In this document: positions 52,129 through 60,375 of the stretch, one piece after another
Position numbering within the stretch: position 1 is the first letter of the stretch
Layout: the number at the start of each line of letters is the position of its first letter
NCBI RefSeq assembly: GCF_010501075.1
Contig: NZ_QVMN01000001.1
Span: 186,001 to 250,000 of the forward strand
DNA length: 64,000 nt
Source: Dysgonomonas sp. 25
Lineage (GTDB): Bacteria; Bacteroidota; Bacteroidia; Bacteroidales; Dysgonomonadaceae
Direction: 5' to 3'
Program-made: the position numbers and the translations under genes
The notes under the pieces: model-generated
Seen by the model: only the letters and a program-made list of their open reading frames with translations
What the model was told of the DNA's origin: nothing
Databases searched by the model: none

Positions 52129-54138
52129 ATGCAAAATGAAGATGATTTAAGAGGACTTGCCAAAGTCATGGACTTTATGCGGGCAATCAGTATTTTATTT
52201 GTGGTAATCAATATCTACTGGTTTTGTTACCAGTCGATAGTAAACTGGGGTATCAATATCGGCGTACTCGATAAGATACTATTAAACTTTCAGCGAACCG
52301 CAGGGCTGTTCAGCCATATCCTGATAACGAAAGTATTTGCAGTGATATTTCTTGCTTTGAGTTGTTTGGGGACAAAAGGAGTGAAGGAAGAAAAGGTAAC
52401 ATGGACAAAGATTTACGTTTTCCTTGTTATCGGTTTTATCCTGTTTTTCCTGAACTGGTGGATGCTGTATTTGCCATTACCACTTTCGGCAAACGCTACA
52501 TTTTATATCCTGTCAATGGCGGGCGGATATTTATGTTTATTGGTTGCAGGGGTATGGATGTCCCGGCTACTCAAAAACAATATGATGGACGATGTTTTCA
52601 ATTTGGAGAATGAAAGCTTCATGCAGGAAACCCGCCTGATGGAGAATGAATATTCAATAAATCTTCCATCTCGTTTTTGGTATAAGAAAAAACAGCATAA
52701 AGGATGGATAAACGTAGTGAACCCGTTCCGGGCTACCATTGTGCTGGGTACTCCCGGTAGTGGTAAATCTTATGCTGTGGTGAATAACTACATTAAACAG
52801 CAGATAGAGAAGGGTTTTGCACTTTACTGTTATGATTATAAGTTCCCGGACTTATCGGAAATCGCTTACAATCATCTGATGAACCATTCGGATGCTTATA
52901 AGGTAAAGCCCACATTCTATGTGATAAATTTTGACGACCCACGCCGAAGCCACCGATGTAACCCTATCAATCCGGCTTTTATGACAGATATATCGGATGC
53001 TTATGAATCGGCATACACCATTATGCTGAACCTGAACAGAAGCTGGATTCAGAAGCAAGGCGACTTCTTTGTGGAATCCCCGATTATCCTGCTGGCTGCG
53101 ATTATTTGGTTTCTCAAGATATATAAGGGTGGAAAGTATTGCACATTCCCGCACGCCATCGAGTTCCTGAACCGGAAGTATGCAGACACATTCGTTATTC
53201 TGACTTCCTACCCGGAACTTGAGAATTATTTAAGCCCTTTCATGGATGCGTGGGAATCTCAAGCCCAAGACCAGTTACAGGGGCAAATCGCATCGGCTAA
53301 GATACCGCTATCGAGAATGATAAGCCCAGCATTATACTGGGTAATGACTGGCGATGATTTTACACTGGATATAAACAACCCAGACGAACCAAAGATACTT
53401 TGTGTGGGTAACAATCCCGATAGGCAGAATATTTATTCCGCCGCTTTGGGACTGTACAACAGCCGTATAGTGAAGTTGATTAACAAGAAGGGACAGCTTA
53501 AAAGTTCGGTTATAATTGACGAATTGCCCACGATTTACTTTAGGGGGTTAGATAATCTGATAGCTACCGCCCGTTCTAATAAAGTGGCAGTCTGTTTGGG
53601 TTTTCAGGATTACAGCCAGCTAACAAGGGATTATGGCGATAAGGAAAGTAAAGTAATCCAAAATACAGTTGGAAATATTTTTAGCGGTCAGGTTGTAGGA
53701 GAAACAGCAAAAACATTGTCAGACCGTTTCGGGAAAGTTTTGCAGAAACGTCAGTCTATGACAATCAACCGTCAGGATAAATCAACCTCAATCAGTACGC
53801 AGATGGATAGTTTGATACCTGCCAGTAAAATATCGAATCTTACGCAGGGAATGTTTGTGGGTGCGGTCAGTGATAATTTCGATGAACGAATAGACCAAAA
53901 GATTTTCCATGCTGAAATCGTAGTGGACAACGAGAAGGTAAAGCGTGAAACAGCCCGCTATGAAAAGATACCGGAGATTATCGACTTCCGGGATGCAGAT
54001 GGCAACGACCTGATGAAAGAGCAAATCCAGCTTAATTACGAGCGGATAAAGCAGGATGTTAAGCAGATTGTGATTGATGAAATGGAGCGTATCAAGAATG
54101 ACCCGGATTTACAGCATTTGGTGAAGAGTGAAGAATAA
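52129..54138 (+). CDS. mobC: Type IV coupling protein MobC (VirD4/TraG-like)
   Basis: A 669-residue inner-membrane ATPase that delivers the relaxase-DNA complex to the channel. About four membrane helices occupy residues 18-145. The cytoplasmic P-loop domain has Walker A GTPGSGKS at 207-214. The Walker B-like segment SSVIIDELPTIYF is followed by NKVAVCLGFQDYSQL, typical of T4CPs. It is the last gene of mobABC; the next gene is that of the inserted restriction-modification island. Confidence 0.93.
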   Translation: MQNEDDLRGLAKVMDFMRAISILFVVINIYWFCYQSIVNWGINIGVLDKILLNFQRTAGLFSHILITKVFAVIFLALSCLGTKGVKEEKVTWTKIYVFLVIGFILFFLNWWMLYLPLPLSANATFYILSMAGGYLCLLVAGVWMSRLLKNNMMDDVFNLENESFMQETRLMENEYSINLPSRFWYKKKQHKGWINVVNPFRATIVLGTPGSGKSYAVVNNYIKQQIEKGFALYCYDYKFPDLSEIAYNHLMNHSDAYKVKPTFYVINFDDPRRSHRCNPINPAFMTDISDAYESAYTIMLNLNRSWIQKQGDFFVESPIILLAAIIWFLKIYKGGKYCTFPHAIEFLNRKYADTFVILTSYPELENYLSPFMDAWESQAQDQLQGQIASAKIPLSRMISPALYWVMTGDDFTLDINNPDEPKILCVGNNPDRQNIYSAALGLYNSRIVKLINKKGQLKSSVIIDELPTIYFRGLDNLIATARSNKVAVCLGFQDYSQLTRDYGDKESKVIQNTVGNIFSGQVVGETAKTLSDRFGKVLQKRQSMTINRQDKSTSISTQMDSLIPASKISNLTQGMFVGAVSDNFDERIDQKIFHAEIVVDNEKVKRETARYEKIPEIIDFRDADGNDLMKEQIQLNYERIKQDVKQIVIDEMERIKNDPDLQHLVKSEE

Positions 54139-54184
54139 TATTAAATATTGATTCACTAATACTTATAATATAAATGGTACTTAT

Positions 54185-54221
54185 AGTCCGTAGACTTATA
54201 TTCATCTGTTTGGTACTTTTG
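54185..54221 (+). promoter_or_regulatory. Candidate C-box operator and promoter of the restriction operon
   Basis: A -7 element TACTTTTG (54214-54221) lies 25 bases before the C-protein ATG. The -33 position holds no TTTG but an inverted repeat AGTC-CGTA-GACT (54185-54196), which is the type of GACT/AGTC half-site bound by restriction-modification C proteins. A second related segment, GGTACTT, occurs at 54177-54183 and 54212-54218. An operator over the -33 region fits autoregulation by the C protein. Confidence 0.6.
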
Positions 54222-54245
54222 ACCACAACATAAATTATATAACAT

Positions 54246-54476
54246 ATGAGTAAAACAATATATTCTGATGAAGAAAAAGAATTCCTTAAGCAGATTGGGA
54301 ACAGAATCAGAGAACTTCGATTGAACGCAGAATTATCGCAAGAGAAATTAGCTTTTGAATCTGATTTAGATAGAACATATATTGGATCAGTTGAAAGAGG
54401 TGAGAGAAATGTTGCAATAATTAATCTAAGAAAAATAGCTAGGGCACTAAATGTAGAAATAAAAAGCATATTCTAA
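54246..54476 (+). CDS. XRE-family regulator, C-protein-like
   Basis: A 76-residue helix-turn-helix protein (IGNRIRELRLNAELSQEKLAFESDLDRTYIGSVERGERNVAIINLRKIARALNV), with size and sequence pattern of the controller (C) proteins that time expression of restriction enzymes. Its stop codon overlaps the ATG of the endonuclease gene (TAATGG), giving tight coupling. It should activate or repress its own promoter through the operator at 54185-54196. Confidence 0.85.
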   Translation: MSKTIYSDEEKEFLKQIGNRIRELRLNAELSQEKLAFESDLDRTYIGSVERGERNVAIINLRKIARALNVEIKSIF

Positions 54477-55528
54477 TGGAAAAAAGAGTAGTTAGTATAG
54501 TTTTTCGCAGAATGACTTATGCCGATTTTAGGCATATAAATAAAGTTGGTGGAGAAGAGCAAGGCGGTGGAGGACAATCATATATTGATTTTCCGATTAA
54601 AGACGTATCTCTCGATAAATGGCATCAGTTATTAGGGAGTCCAACGGGTTTTGGTGCAGGAGATAGACCTTATTGGAATTTTGAAATAAATAGTTTAGGA
54701 ATTACACATCCTATAACACTTAAAATATATCAGCGAAGACCTGCTTCCGTGAGCATTGCTTCTCAAAAAATTCACAGTAGAGAATCAAATCGTGTGCCAT
54801 CATGGCATCCCGATAATGGCTTTCCTGACGACTATAATCCGGACTTGCAGAATCTTGTTATATATATAGTTAAGACCATTGAAGGTGAATATTGGGCTGG
54901 TTGGTTTTTGCAAGATTCGATACCTTCTACTTGGGTTGGAAATACTACACTGGGTAGAATGTTTAATGAGCCCGCTGGATATTTAACCTTTAAAAAGAAA
55001 GTGTTCATTGATACTGCAAATTCTCTATGGCCATTTCATTTTAATGCAACGGAAATTGAGAATGAGATTCCAACAGAAGAAGATAAAGAATTGGAATTAG
55101 AATTGGAAGATACATCTCCGAAACTTCAAGAAAATATAAGTCAAAACAAGAAACCTGAATTGACTGAACGTGTTATCCGAATAAGACAGCGTAACAATAA
55201 GATTGTAAAAGAACTAAAAAAACTATATGGGGGTAAATGTCAGATTACAGGTGAAGAACTTACATTTAAAAAAATAAATGGAGAATTTTACTGTGAATTA
55301 CATCATTTGGTTCCATTAGGAGAAGACGGCTCTGATTCTTATGCGAATGCAATCATTGTTAGCCCGCTTATACATAGAATGTTGCACTATGCAAATGTTT
55401 CGGAAATCGATTTAAGCAAAATAGAAAATAATCAGCTTTCCATTGAAATAAATGGAGTCGAATATAAAATAACGTGGCATCCAGAACATCTAAGAATAGT
55501 TGAAGAAGCTGTGAATTCAAAAGACTAG
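54476..55528 (+). CDS. HNH-family restriction endonuclease
   Basis: A 350-residue protein. The C-terminal HNH nuclease domain (about 235-345) has Cys255 in GKCQITG, then the motif with His276-His277 (ELHHLVPLGEDG), Asn291 and His300/His304. The N-terminal 190 residues are not recognised and should recognise DNA. A Glu-rich linker (196-215) joins the two. It is coupled to the C protein and converges with the methyltransferase operon, two bases from its end. The recognition sequence cannot be predicted. The name rests on the nuclease motif and the context of two methyltransferases. Confidence 0.82.
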   Translation: MEKRVVSIVFRRMTYADFRHINKVGGEEQGGGGQSYIDFPIKDVSLDKWHQLLGSPTGFGAGDRPYWNFEINSLGITHPITLKIYQRRPASVSIASQKIHSRESNRVPSWHPDNGFPDDYNPDLQNLVIYIVKTIEGEYWAGWFLQDSIPSTWVGNTTLGRMFNEPAGYLTFKKKVFIDTANSLWPFHFNATEIENEIPTEEDKELELELEDTSPKLQENISQNKKPELTERVIRIRQRNNKIVKELKKLYGGKCQITGEELTFKKINGEFYCELHHLVPLGEDGSDSYANAIIVSPLIHRMLHYANVSEIDLSKIENNQLSIEINGVEYKITWHPEHLRIVEEAVNSKD

Positions 55529-55530
55529 GT

Positions 55531-56607
55531 TTAGATTGTTTTCCTAAGATGAATAAGATATTCGTTTAAGAATGCTTTCTTTTTACTGTCATTACTTTTG
55601 AATCGTTTATATTTAATGTTCTTTTTTGTCACAGTACCATATTGTGACAAAAAAGATATTAAATCCTCAATATCAAGCAAACCATCTTCGCTATAGCTTA
55701 TGAGAAAATCTTGACAATTAGTGTTTTTTATTATCAAGTCAAAAGAATCTCGAATTTTCAATTTCGAACAAAAATTAGAGTATTGATCTCTCCATGGTCT
55801 TAATCCGCTTTCTCCAATAGCTTCCGGCTCATCTTCTCGGGCAATCGTTTCTAGTATATGATAGTTTGCCGCATATTGTCTTTTTATATAGGGAGGGTCA
55901 ATATAACAAATATCGCCATTTAACATAGGAGCAATATCTTCAGCATATCCTTTGTGAATTTTATGTCCAACAGTATTTCCTTTATTTGAAAACAATGTAG
56001 GATGAAGTATTATGTTATCCTCGGCTCTTTTGACGAATTTTGATAAATAGTGCCCGTAAGTTCCCGCGATATTTGCTATGTCATTTACAGCCATTATTAA
56101 ATCATGCAACAATAGAGAATGCTCTTGCTCGGTTATTGCGCCAATGGCTTTAATTCTTTTTATTTCCGCTCTTATGGCATCTATTTTTTTTGCATTTTCG
56201 CTTGTAAAGTATCTCCTTGGTCTCTCCGTATTTTTCGGAGACCCATCTGGACTAAACTCAGTATAAAAATAACCCTCGACAGGATTTAAATCATTCAAAT
56301 ATTTCAATAAATTCTCATAATTGCTTTTTTGATTTTGGCTATAATATTTATCGAAACCATCTATGTTTTTTATATTTTCAAATTTAGGAGGTTTATCCAT
56401 AAAAAGAAATACAGTCAAGTGATGAAATGAATAAGTCATTACATCGACAGCTGAAACTGTGAAGTTGTTTTCTTTTAATGCTAAAGAGAATAAGCCCGTT
56501 CCTGCCATTAAGTCAATAACGTGTGTGGCGTTATTATTTATATTTCGGATTTCTGATATTATAATATCAGAAAGTTTATCTTTTGAACCAATATATCTAA
56601 ATCCCAT
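55531..56607 (-). CDS. D12-class N6-adenine DNA methyltransferase
   Basis: A 358-residue alpha/D12-type adenine methyltransferase: YIGSKDKL at the N-terminus, the SAM-binding loop DLMAGTG (32-38) and the catalytic DPPY (237-240), in the order typical of the class. It protects the restriction site by methylating an adenine. It is the second methyltransferase of a leftward operon, overlapping the preceding gene by 11 bases. Two methyltransferases suggest an asymmetric recognition sequence with one for each strand. Confidence 0.9.
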   Translation of the reverse strand: MGFRYIGSKDKLSDIIISEIRNINNNATHVIDLMAGTGLFSLALKENNFTVSAVDVMTYSFHHLTVFLFMDKPPKFENIKNIDGFDKYYSQNQKSNYENLLKYLNDLNPVEGYFYTEFSPDGSPKNTERPRRYFTSENAKKIDAIRAEIKRIKAIGAITEQEHSLLLHDLIMAVNDIANIAGTYGHYLSKFVKRAEDNIILHPTLFSNKGNTVGHKIHKGYAEDIAPMLNGDICYIDPPYIKRQYAANYHILETIAREDEPEAIGESGLRPWRDQYSNFCSKLKIRDSFDLIIKNTNCQDFLISYSEDGLLDIEDLISFLSQYGTVTKKNIKYKRFKSNDSKKKAFLNEYLIHLRKTI

Positions 56608-58345
56608 CTTTTGAAAATATCTCGTTTGCAGTGCAATTTGTTAAACGTTTTATTGGAATTAACTGTTCTGATGAATTTAGAGTGTCAAATATCTCTAAAT
56701 AGTCTTTGAGCTTTAGCCCATATAGACTTGCTACAAATTGCTCAATAATAATATCTGTTTTCTTAGAAATATTCTTTTCGTTAGAATCTACTATTTCTTT
56801 TTTTATTAATTCTGTAATATCATTGATTTTTTTTCTTAGAATGTCTGAAGAATAATCAATTTCAGGAAAAGGTAAGCTTATCAACATTTTTTGAGTTAAA
56901 TAAGGATGTGTTCTCCATTCATTTTCTCCATATTTCTTAATGAGATAATATGTGATAATTCTAGAGTTGAGAACAGAAAGAACAAATTCTAAAGTTAAAA
57001 ACTTCTTTAACTCTGGTTTTAATTTCAATATATACACAACTTGATTAGTATAAGAGTTATCGTAATCAATGCTTGCTGTAATACCAACCCCAGTTTTCCT
57101 TACAAGAATTTTTTCGCCTTTATATATACTTGGATTCTTATAATTTATTCCATCTTTTGAAATATCCATCCAGCACTTATATCTACTAGTATATCTATAT
57201 AAATCTTCTCCCACTTTGAGTTTCGCACATCCCTTTTCTTCATGTGGATGAATTATCTTTTCAGATTTTATTTGAGCTATATTAATAGATTTATTACAGT
57301 GCTTACATTTAAATATTTCAGATTTAGGATATGGCATCCATTTGCCACATATAGGACATTTACATACAACTCCCTTTTTAGATAATTCTGCCCCTCTCGT
57401 ATTTGTTACTATACGACTAAGAGAAATAGAAGATGTTTCAATTCTTTTTAAAGTACCTTCTTCACTGTTTCTTAAGTCTATGTCAAATAAATAGTTCTCA
57501 TTGGTTGAAAAACGCTGCTGAACAACTTTGTGTAACAATTCATTTTCAACATCTTCTAATGATATTTCTTTTGATAGAATCTTTTTTCTGAAATTTACTG
57601 GAAGTCGCATACAGTCTACTTTGTGAATCTCAGTGGGTTTATTGTTACTTCCAATAACTAATGAACAAGCTCTATTAATTTCGGGAAAGATTTTTTCTCC
57701 CAATCTAGCGATATAGTAAATTGTTGTTTTTTGAGTTAAGTATTTTCTTAGGTTGGTTTGCTCATGATTGAAAATAGAATCAGGTATTATCAACCCATAG
57801 ACTCCGTTTGCCGATAAATTCCTTAAAATTAGCTCTATGAATAATGCATAAATGTCAAATTGTCCTTTTGCAAGAGAATAATTACTACTTAATAAATCAT
57901 TGTCATATTCTTTTAAACTAGCTCCCCATGGTGGATTACTTATTATTACATCAAACTTTCTTTTGTGGTTATATTTATTTCTCAATTTTTTCCATCCTTC
58001 ATTAGATAGTTTTGATTTAAATGGAAATAGACTATCTGTATTAAGTAATTGAATATTAATAGTTGGACTGACTTTACCAAATTCTGAAGAATTATTTATC
58101 GCAACAATATCTTTGTCAATTCCTATAACGTTTTCAATTGTAATATTACTTATTGTTGCTTGACTTATGAAGCTACTTAATAGCATATTATCACCGCATG
58201 CCGGATCTAATAAAGATATATTTTCCTTATTTTTTAAGTATTGGCTTATTTTTTTTGCTAGATAATCAGAAAGGAATTTAGGCGTATAAAAGATTCCGTT
58301 CGATTTTCTTTCATCTATTGTATATAATTCAGTAGCTGTCATCAT
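56597..58345 (-). CDS. N6-adenine DNA methyltransferase with NPPW motif and internal zinc ribbon
   Basis: A 582-residue gamma-class-like enzyme, with the SAM-binding segment DPACGD (47-52) and the catalytic NPPW (137-140). The C-terminal half has a TaqI/Eco57I-like specificity region. Between the two lies a Cys4 zinc ribbon (Cys330, Cys333, Cys347, Cys350 in CPICG and CKHC), a less usual insertion that may help DNA recognition. No endonuclease motif is visible, so it is not a type IIG fusion. It overlaps the regulator gene by 17 bases and the D12 gene by 11. Confidence 0.85.
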   Translation of the reverse strand: MMTATELYTIDERKSNGIFYTPKFLSDYLAKKISQYLKNKENISLLDPACGDNMLLSSFISQATISNITIENVIGIDKDIVAINNSSEFGKVSPTINIQLLNTDSLFPFKSKLSNEGWKKLRNKYNHKRKFDVIISNPPWGASLKEYDNDLLSSNYSLAKGQFDIYALFIELILRNLSANGVYGLIIPDSIFNHEQTNLRKYLTQKTTIYYIARLGEKIFPEINRACSLVIGSNNKPTEIHKVDCMRLPVNFRKKILSKEISLEDVENELLHKVVQQRFSTNENYLFDIDLRNSEEGTLKRIETSSISLSRIVTNTRGAELSKKGVVCKCPICGKWMPYPKSEIFKCKHCNKSINIAQIKSEKIIHPHEEKGCAKLKVGEDLYRYTSRYKCWMDISKDGINYKNPSIYKGEKILVRKTGVGITASIDYDNSYTNQVVYILKLKPELKKFLTLEFVLSVLNSRIITYYLIKKYGENEWRTHPYLTQKMLISLPFPEIDYSSDILRKKINDITELIKKEIVDSNEKNISKKTDIIIEQFVASLYGLKLKDYLEIFDTLNSSEQLIPIKRLTNCTANEIFSKDGI

Positions 58346-58643
58346 TTGCCCTTTCTTTCAGTCCAAAATACTCTTTTTCTATTCTTTTAATTGCCAAATA
58401 AGTAATTTGGTTTATTCCAAATTCTTTTATTATTCTTTCAGAAACTAACATTGTATTCAATTCTATCTCTGATAGAGAAAAATAAGAAGAGATTCTCTTT
58501 ATTTGAGCGGTAGTTGGCAAACGACTACCTCTTTCTATTTTGCTCAATAGAGGAGAATCAATATCCACACCTTTAGCTACCTGATGCAATGTTTCACCTC
58601 TATAACTTCTTATTTCTCTTAAAAAAACTCCAATACTGTTCAT
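58329..58643 (-). CDS. XRE-family regulator of the methyltransferase operon
   Basis: A 104-residue protein (from the ATG at 58643) with an N-terminal helix-turn-helix (GVFLREIRSYRGETLHQVAKGVDIDSPLLSKIERGSRLPTTAQIKRISSYFSL), followed by an unassigned tail (about 65-104). The longer TTG start at 58676 falls in the -7 element at 58674-58681 and is rejected. It heads the methyltransferase operon and should control it. It is not the same kind of protein as the C protein at the other end. Confidence 0.85.
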   Translation of the reverse strand: MNSIGVFLREIRSYRGETLHQVAKGVDIDSPLLSKIERGSRLPTTAQIKRISSYFSLSEIELNTMLVSERIIKEFGINQITYLAIKRIEKEYFGLKERANDDSY

Positions 58644-58673
58644 ATTGTACGATTGTGACTTGTCAACGGGTGG

Positions 58674-58681
58674 CAAAATTA
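58674..58681 (-). promoter_or_regulatory. -7 element of the methyltransferase operon
   Basis: The minus strand reads TAATTTTG, matching TAnnTTTG, 31 bases before the ATG at 58643. Confidence 0.55.
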
Positions 58682-58768
58682 CAAAATATTATCTTATTTG
58701 AGAGGAATTGAGGGGAAAGAATCTGAAAAGTCGTCATAGAAGACATTTAACGCCATTCATAGACATCT

Positions 58769-58805
58769 GCTGCCACCTTCCTAAAAACAGGGTGGCAGCT
58801 TTTTT
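58769..58805 (+). terminator. Terminator right of the restriction-modification island
   Basis: GCTGCCACC (58769-58777) and GGTGGCAGC (58791-58799) form a perfect 9-bp stem followed by six T. No rightward gene ends here. It probably terminated the mob operon before the island was inserted. Confidence 0.88.
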
Positions 58806-58813
58806 ATATCCTA

Positions 58814-58821
58814 TACTTTTG
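58814..58821 (+). promoter_or_regulatory. -7 element of the DUF3945-topB unit
   Basis: TACTTTTG, a full TAnnTTTG match, 42 bases before the ATG at 58863, with ATTTG/CAAAT half-sites (58822-58837) just downstream. Confidence 0.55.
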
Positions 58822-58862
58822 ATTTGACAATCAAATATTTATTCATTTAAAAATCAAAAGTT

Positions 58863-60347
58863 ATGGATGTAAATTCAAACAACAAGTCCGGCTCTGATGA
58901 ACAGATGATGGACATTCTTCTTGTCTTTGACAAGGAAAAGAAAACGATTAATGCCGTAAAAGGTATTGATGAAAACGGGGAACTGCAAACCGTTCCGCCA
59001 AAGCAGGAACACAACAACGATTTCCTGAAAGTGGATAAGCAGGGTAACGCACTTGAGAATTTCTTGAAGAACTTTTTCAGCCAACTAAAAGACCCGACCC
59101 GTTTCAGTTTCTTCAAAGTAGCCCCCGAAGACACCGAACGGACAGTCAAAATCATTCAGGAGAATATCAAGAACCCGACACCTGCTGCCGATGAAATGCT
59201 TGATAAAATCCGTATCGAGCCTAAAGACCTGAAAGTGGAAAATCCGAAAGAATCCACAACACAGGAACAGAAGCCCGATACGAATAAGTATTTCATCGAC
59301 CCTAACAAAATCAACTGGGACGACCTGAAAAATCTGGGTATCACCAAAGAGCAGCTTGAAAAGTCAAAGGCTTTAGAACCTATGCTGCGGGGGTATAAGT
59401 CGCCTTCTACCTTTCCGATTGAAGCCAACTTCGGGTCAATGGTAATGAAAACGGATGCCCGTCTTTCGTTCCGTCCGGACAGTGAAGGAAATGTGGTTTT
59501 GGCAATTCATGGTATCCGTAAAGAACCGGAACTTGACCGTCCGTTCTTTGGACACCAGTTTACCGATGAAGACAAAAAGAATCTCCGGGAAACTGGAAAC
59601 ATGGGTCGGATTGTTGATGTGAAAAACTACCGTACAGGTGAACTTGTACCTTCTTTTATCAGCATCGACAAACAGACCAACGAACTGGTATCCATGAAGG
59701 CTTCGTCCCTCAAACTCCCTGATGAAATAAAAGGCGTTAAGCTGGATGAAAAACAAAAAGCTGCCCTGATGGAAGGTAAAGCGGTATTTCTTGAAAATAT
59801 GATTTCCGCCAAGAACAAGCCCTTTTCTGCCTTTGTTCAGGTCAATGCGGAAAAACGCAGCCTTGAATTTATCTTTCCCGAAAAAGAGCAAAAGCAAACC
59901 CAGCAACAGGGACAACAGCAAAGAAACGACCAGCCCGAAGGGGTGCGTATTCCCAAATCCCTTGCAGGAGTGGAATTATCCGACAAACAGCAAGCTGATT
60001 TGCGGGCGGATAAAACCATTTATGTAAAAGGACTGAAAGATAAAGAAGGTCAGGAATATAACGCCTATGTAAAGGTAAACCATGAAAAAGGGAAGCTGGA
60101 TTTCTACAAATTCAATCCTGATAAAGCGAAAGAGAAAGCCAAAGAAATAACCCCTGCCAACGAACATAAAACACAGGTAGCGGTCAATTCCGAAGGCAAA
60201 ACGAACGAAGCGACCAAGCATACGAAAGAACCTTTGAAGCCCGGACAGGCTACACCTACCGGGGAACAGAAGAAAAAGTGGGAAGAAAAGAAAGAAGAGC
60301 AAAAAACAGACAAACCTAAAAAGTCGCAAGGTCGCAAAATGAAATAA
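58863..60347 (+). CDS. DUF4099/DUF3945 protein
   Basis: A 494-residue, highly charged cytoplasmic protein with a Gln/Lys-rich C-terminal tail. The central part (DPNKINWDDLKNLGITKEQLEKSKALEPMLRGYKSP) is a DUF4099 domain. It is followed by two similar DUF3945-type repeats, each starting with PxxxxGVxL and ending FxQVNAEK or YVKVNHEK (about 275-345 and 370-425). This pair of domains is common next to topB in Bacteroidetes conjugative elements, with no established function. A role in DNA processing is possible. topB begins 28 bases downstream. Confidence 0.85.
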   Translation: MDVNSNNKSGSDEQMMDILLVFDKEKKTINAVKGIDENGELQTVPPKQEHNNDFLKVDKQGNALENFLKNFFSQLKDPTRFSFFKVAPEDTERTVKIIQENIKNPTPAADEMLDKIRIEPKDLKVENPKESTTQEQKPDTNKYFIDPNKINWDDLKNLGITKEQLEKSKALEPMLRGYKSPSTFPIEANFGSMVMKTDARLSFRPDSEGNVVLAIHGIRKEPELDRPFFGHQFTDEDKKNLRETGNMGRIVDVKNYRTGELVPSFISIDKQTNELVSMKASSLKLPDEIKGVKLDEKQKAALMEGKAVFLENMISAKNKPFSAFVQVNAEKRSLEFIFPEKEQKQTQQQGQQQRNDQPEGVRIPKSLAGVELSDKQQADLRADKTIYVKGLKDKEGQEYNAYVKVNHEKGKLDFYKFNPDKAKEKAKEITPANEHKTQVAVNSEGKTNEATKHTKEPLKPGQATPTGEQKKKWEEKKEEQKTDKPKKSQGRKMK

Positions 60348-60352
60348 TTATT

Positions 60353-60371
60353 AACCACAAAAATCCAATTA
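60353..60371 (-). repeat. Short dispersed motif, copy before topB
   Basis: AACCACAAAAATCCAATTA on the plus strand is the inverse of the right half of the tra repeats (TAATTG..ATTTTTGTGGTT). Here it lies 5 to 23 bases before the topB ATG. Confidence 0.6.
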
Positions 60372-60375
60372 TATA

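Noticed and set aside
54246-58643. Type I, BREX or DISARM defence locus
   Set aside because: There is no helicase, specificity subunit or PglZ/BrxC-type gene; only regulators, one HNH nuclease and two methyltransferases.
58644-58676. TTG start for the methyltransferase-operon regulator
   Set aside because: It falls within or next to the -7 element, so it would not be in the transcript.
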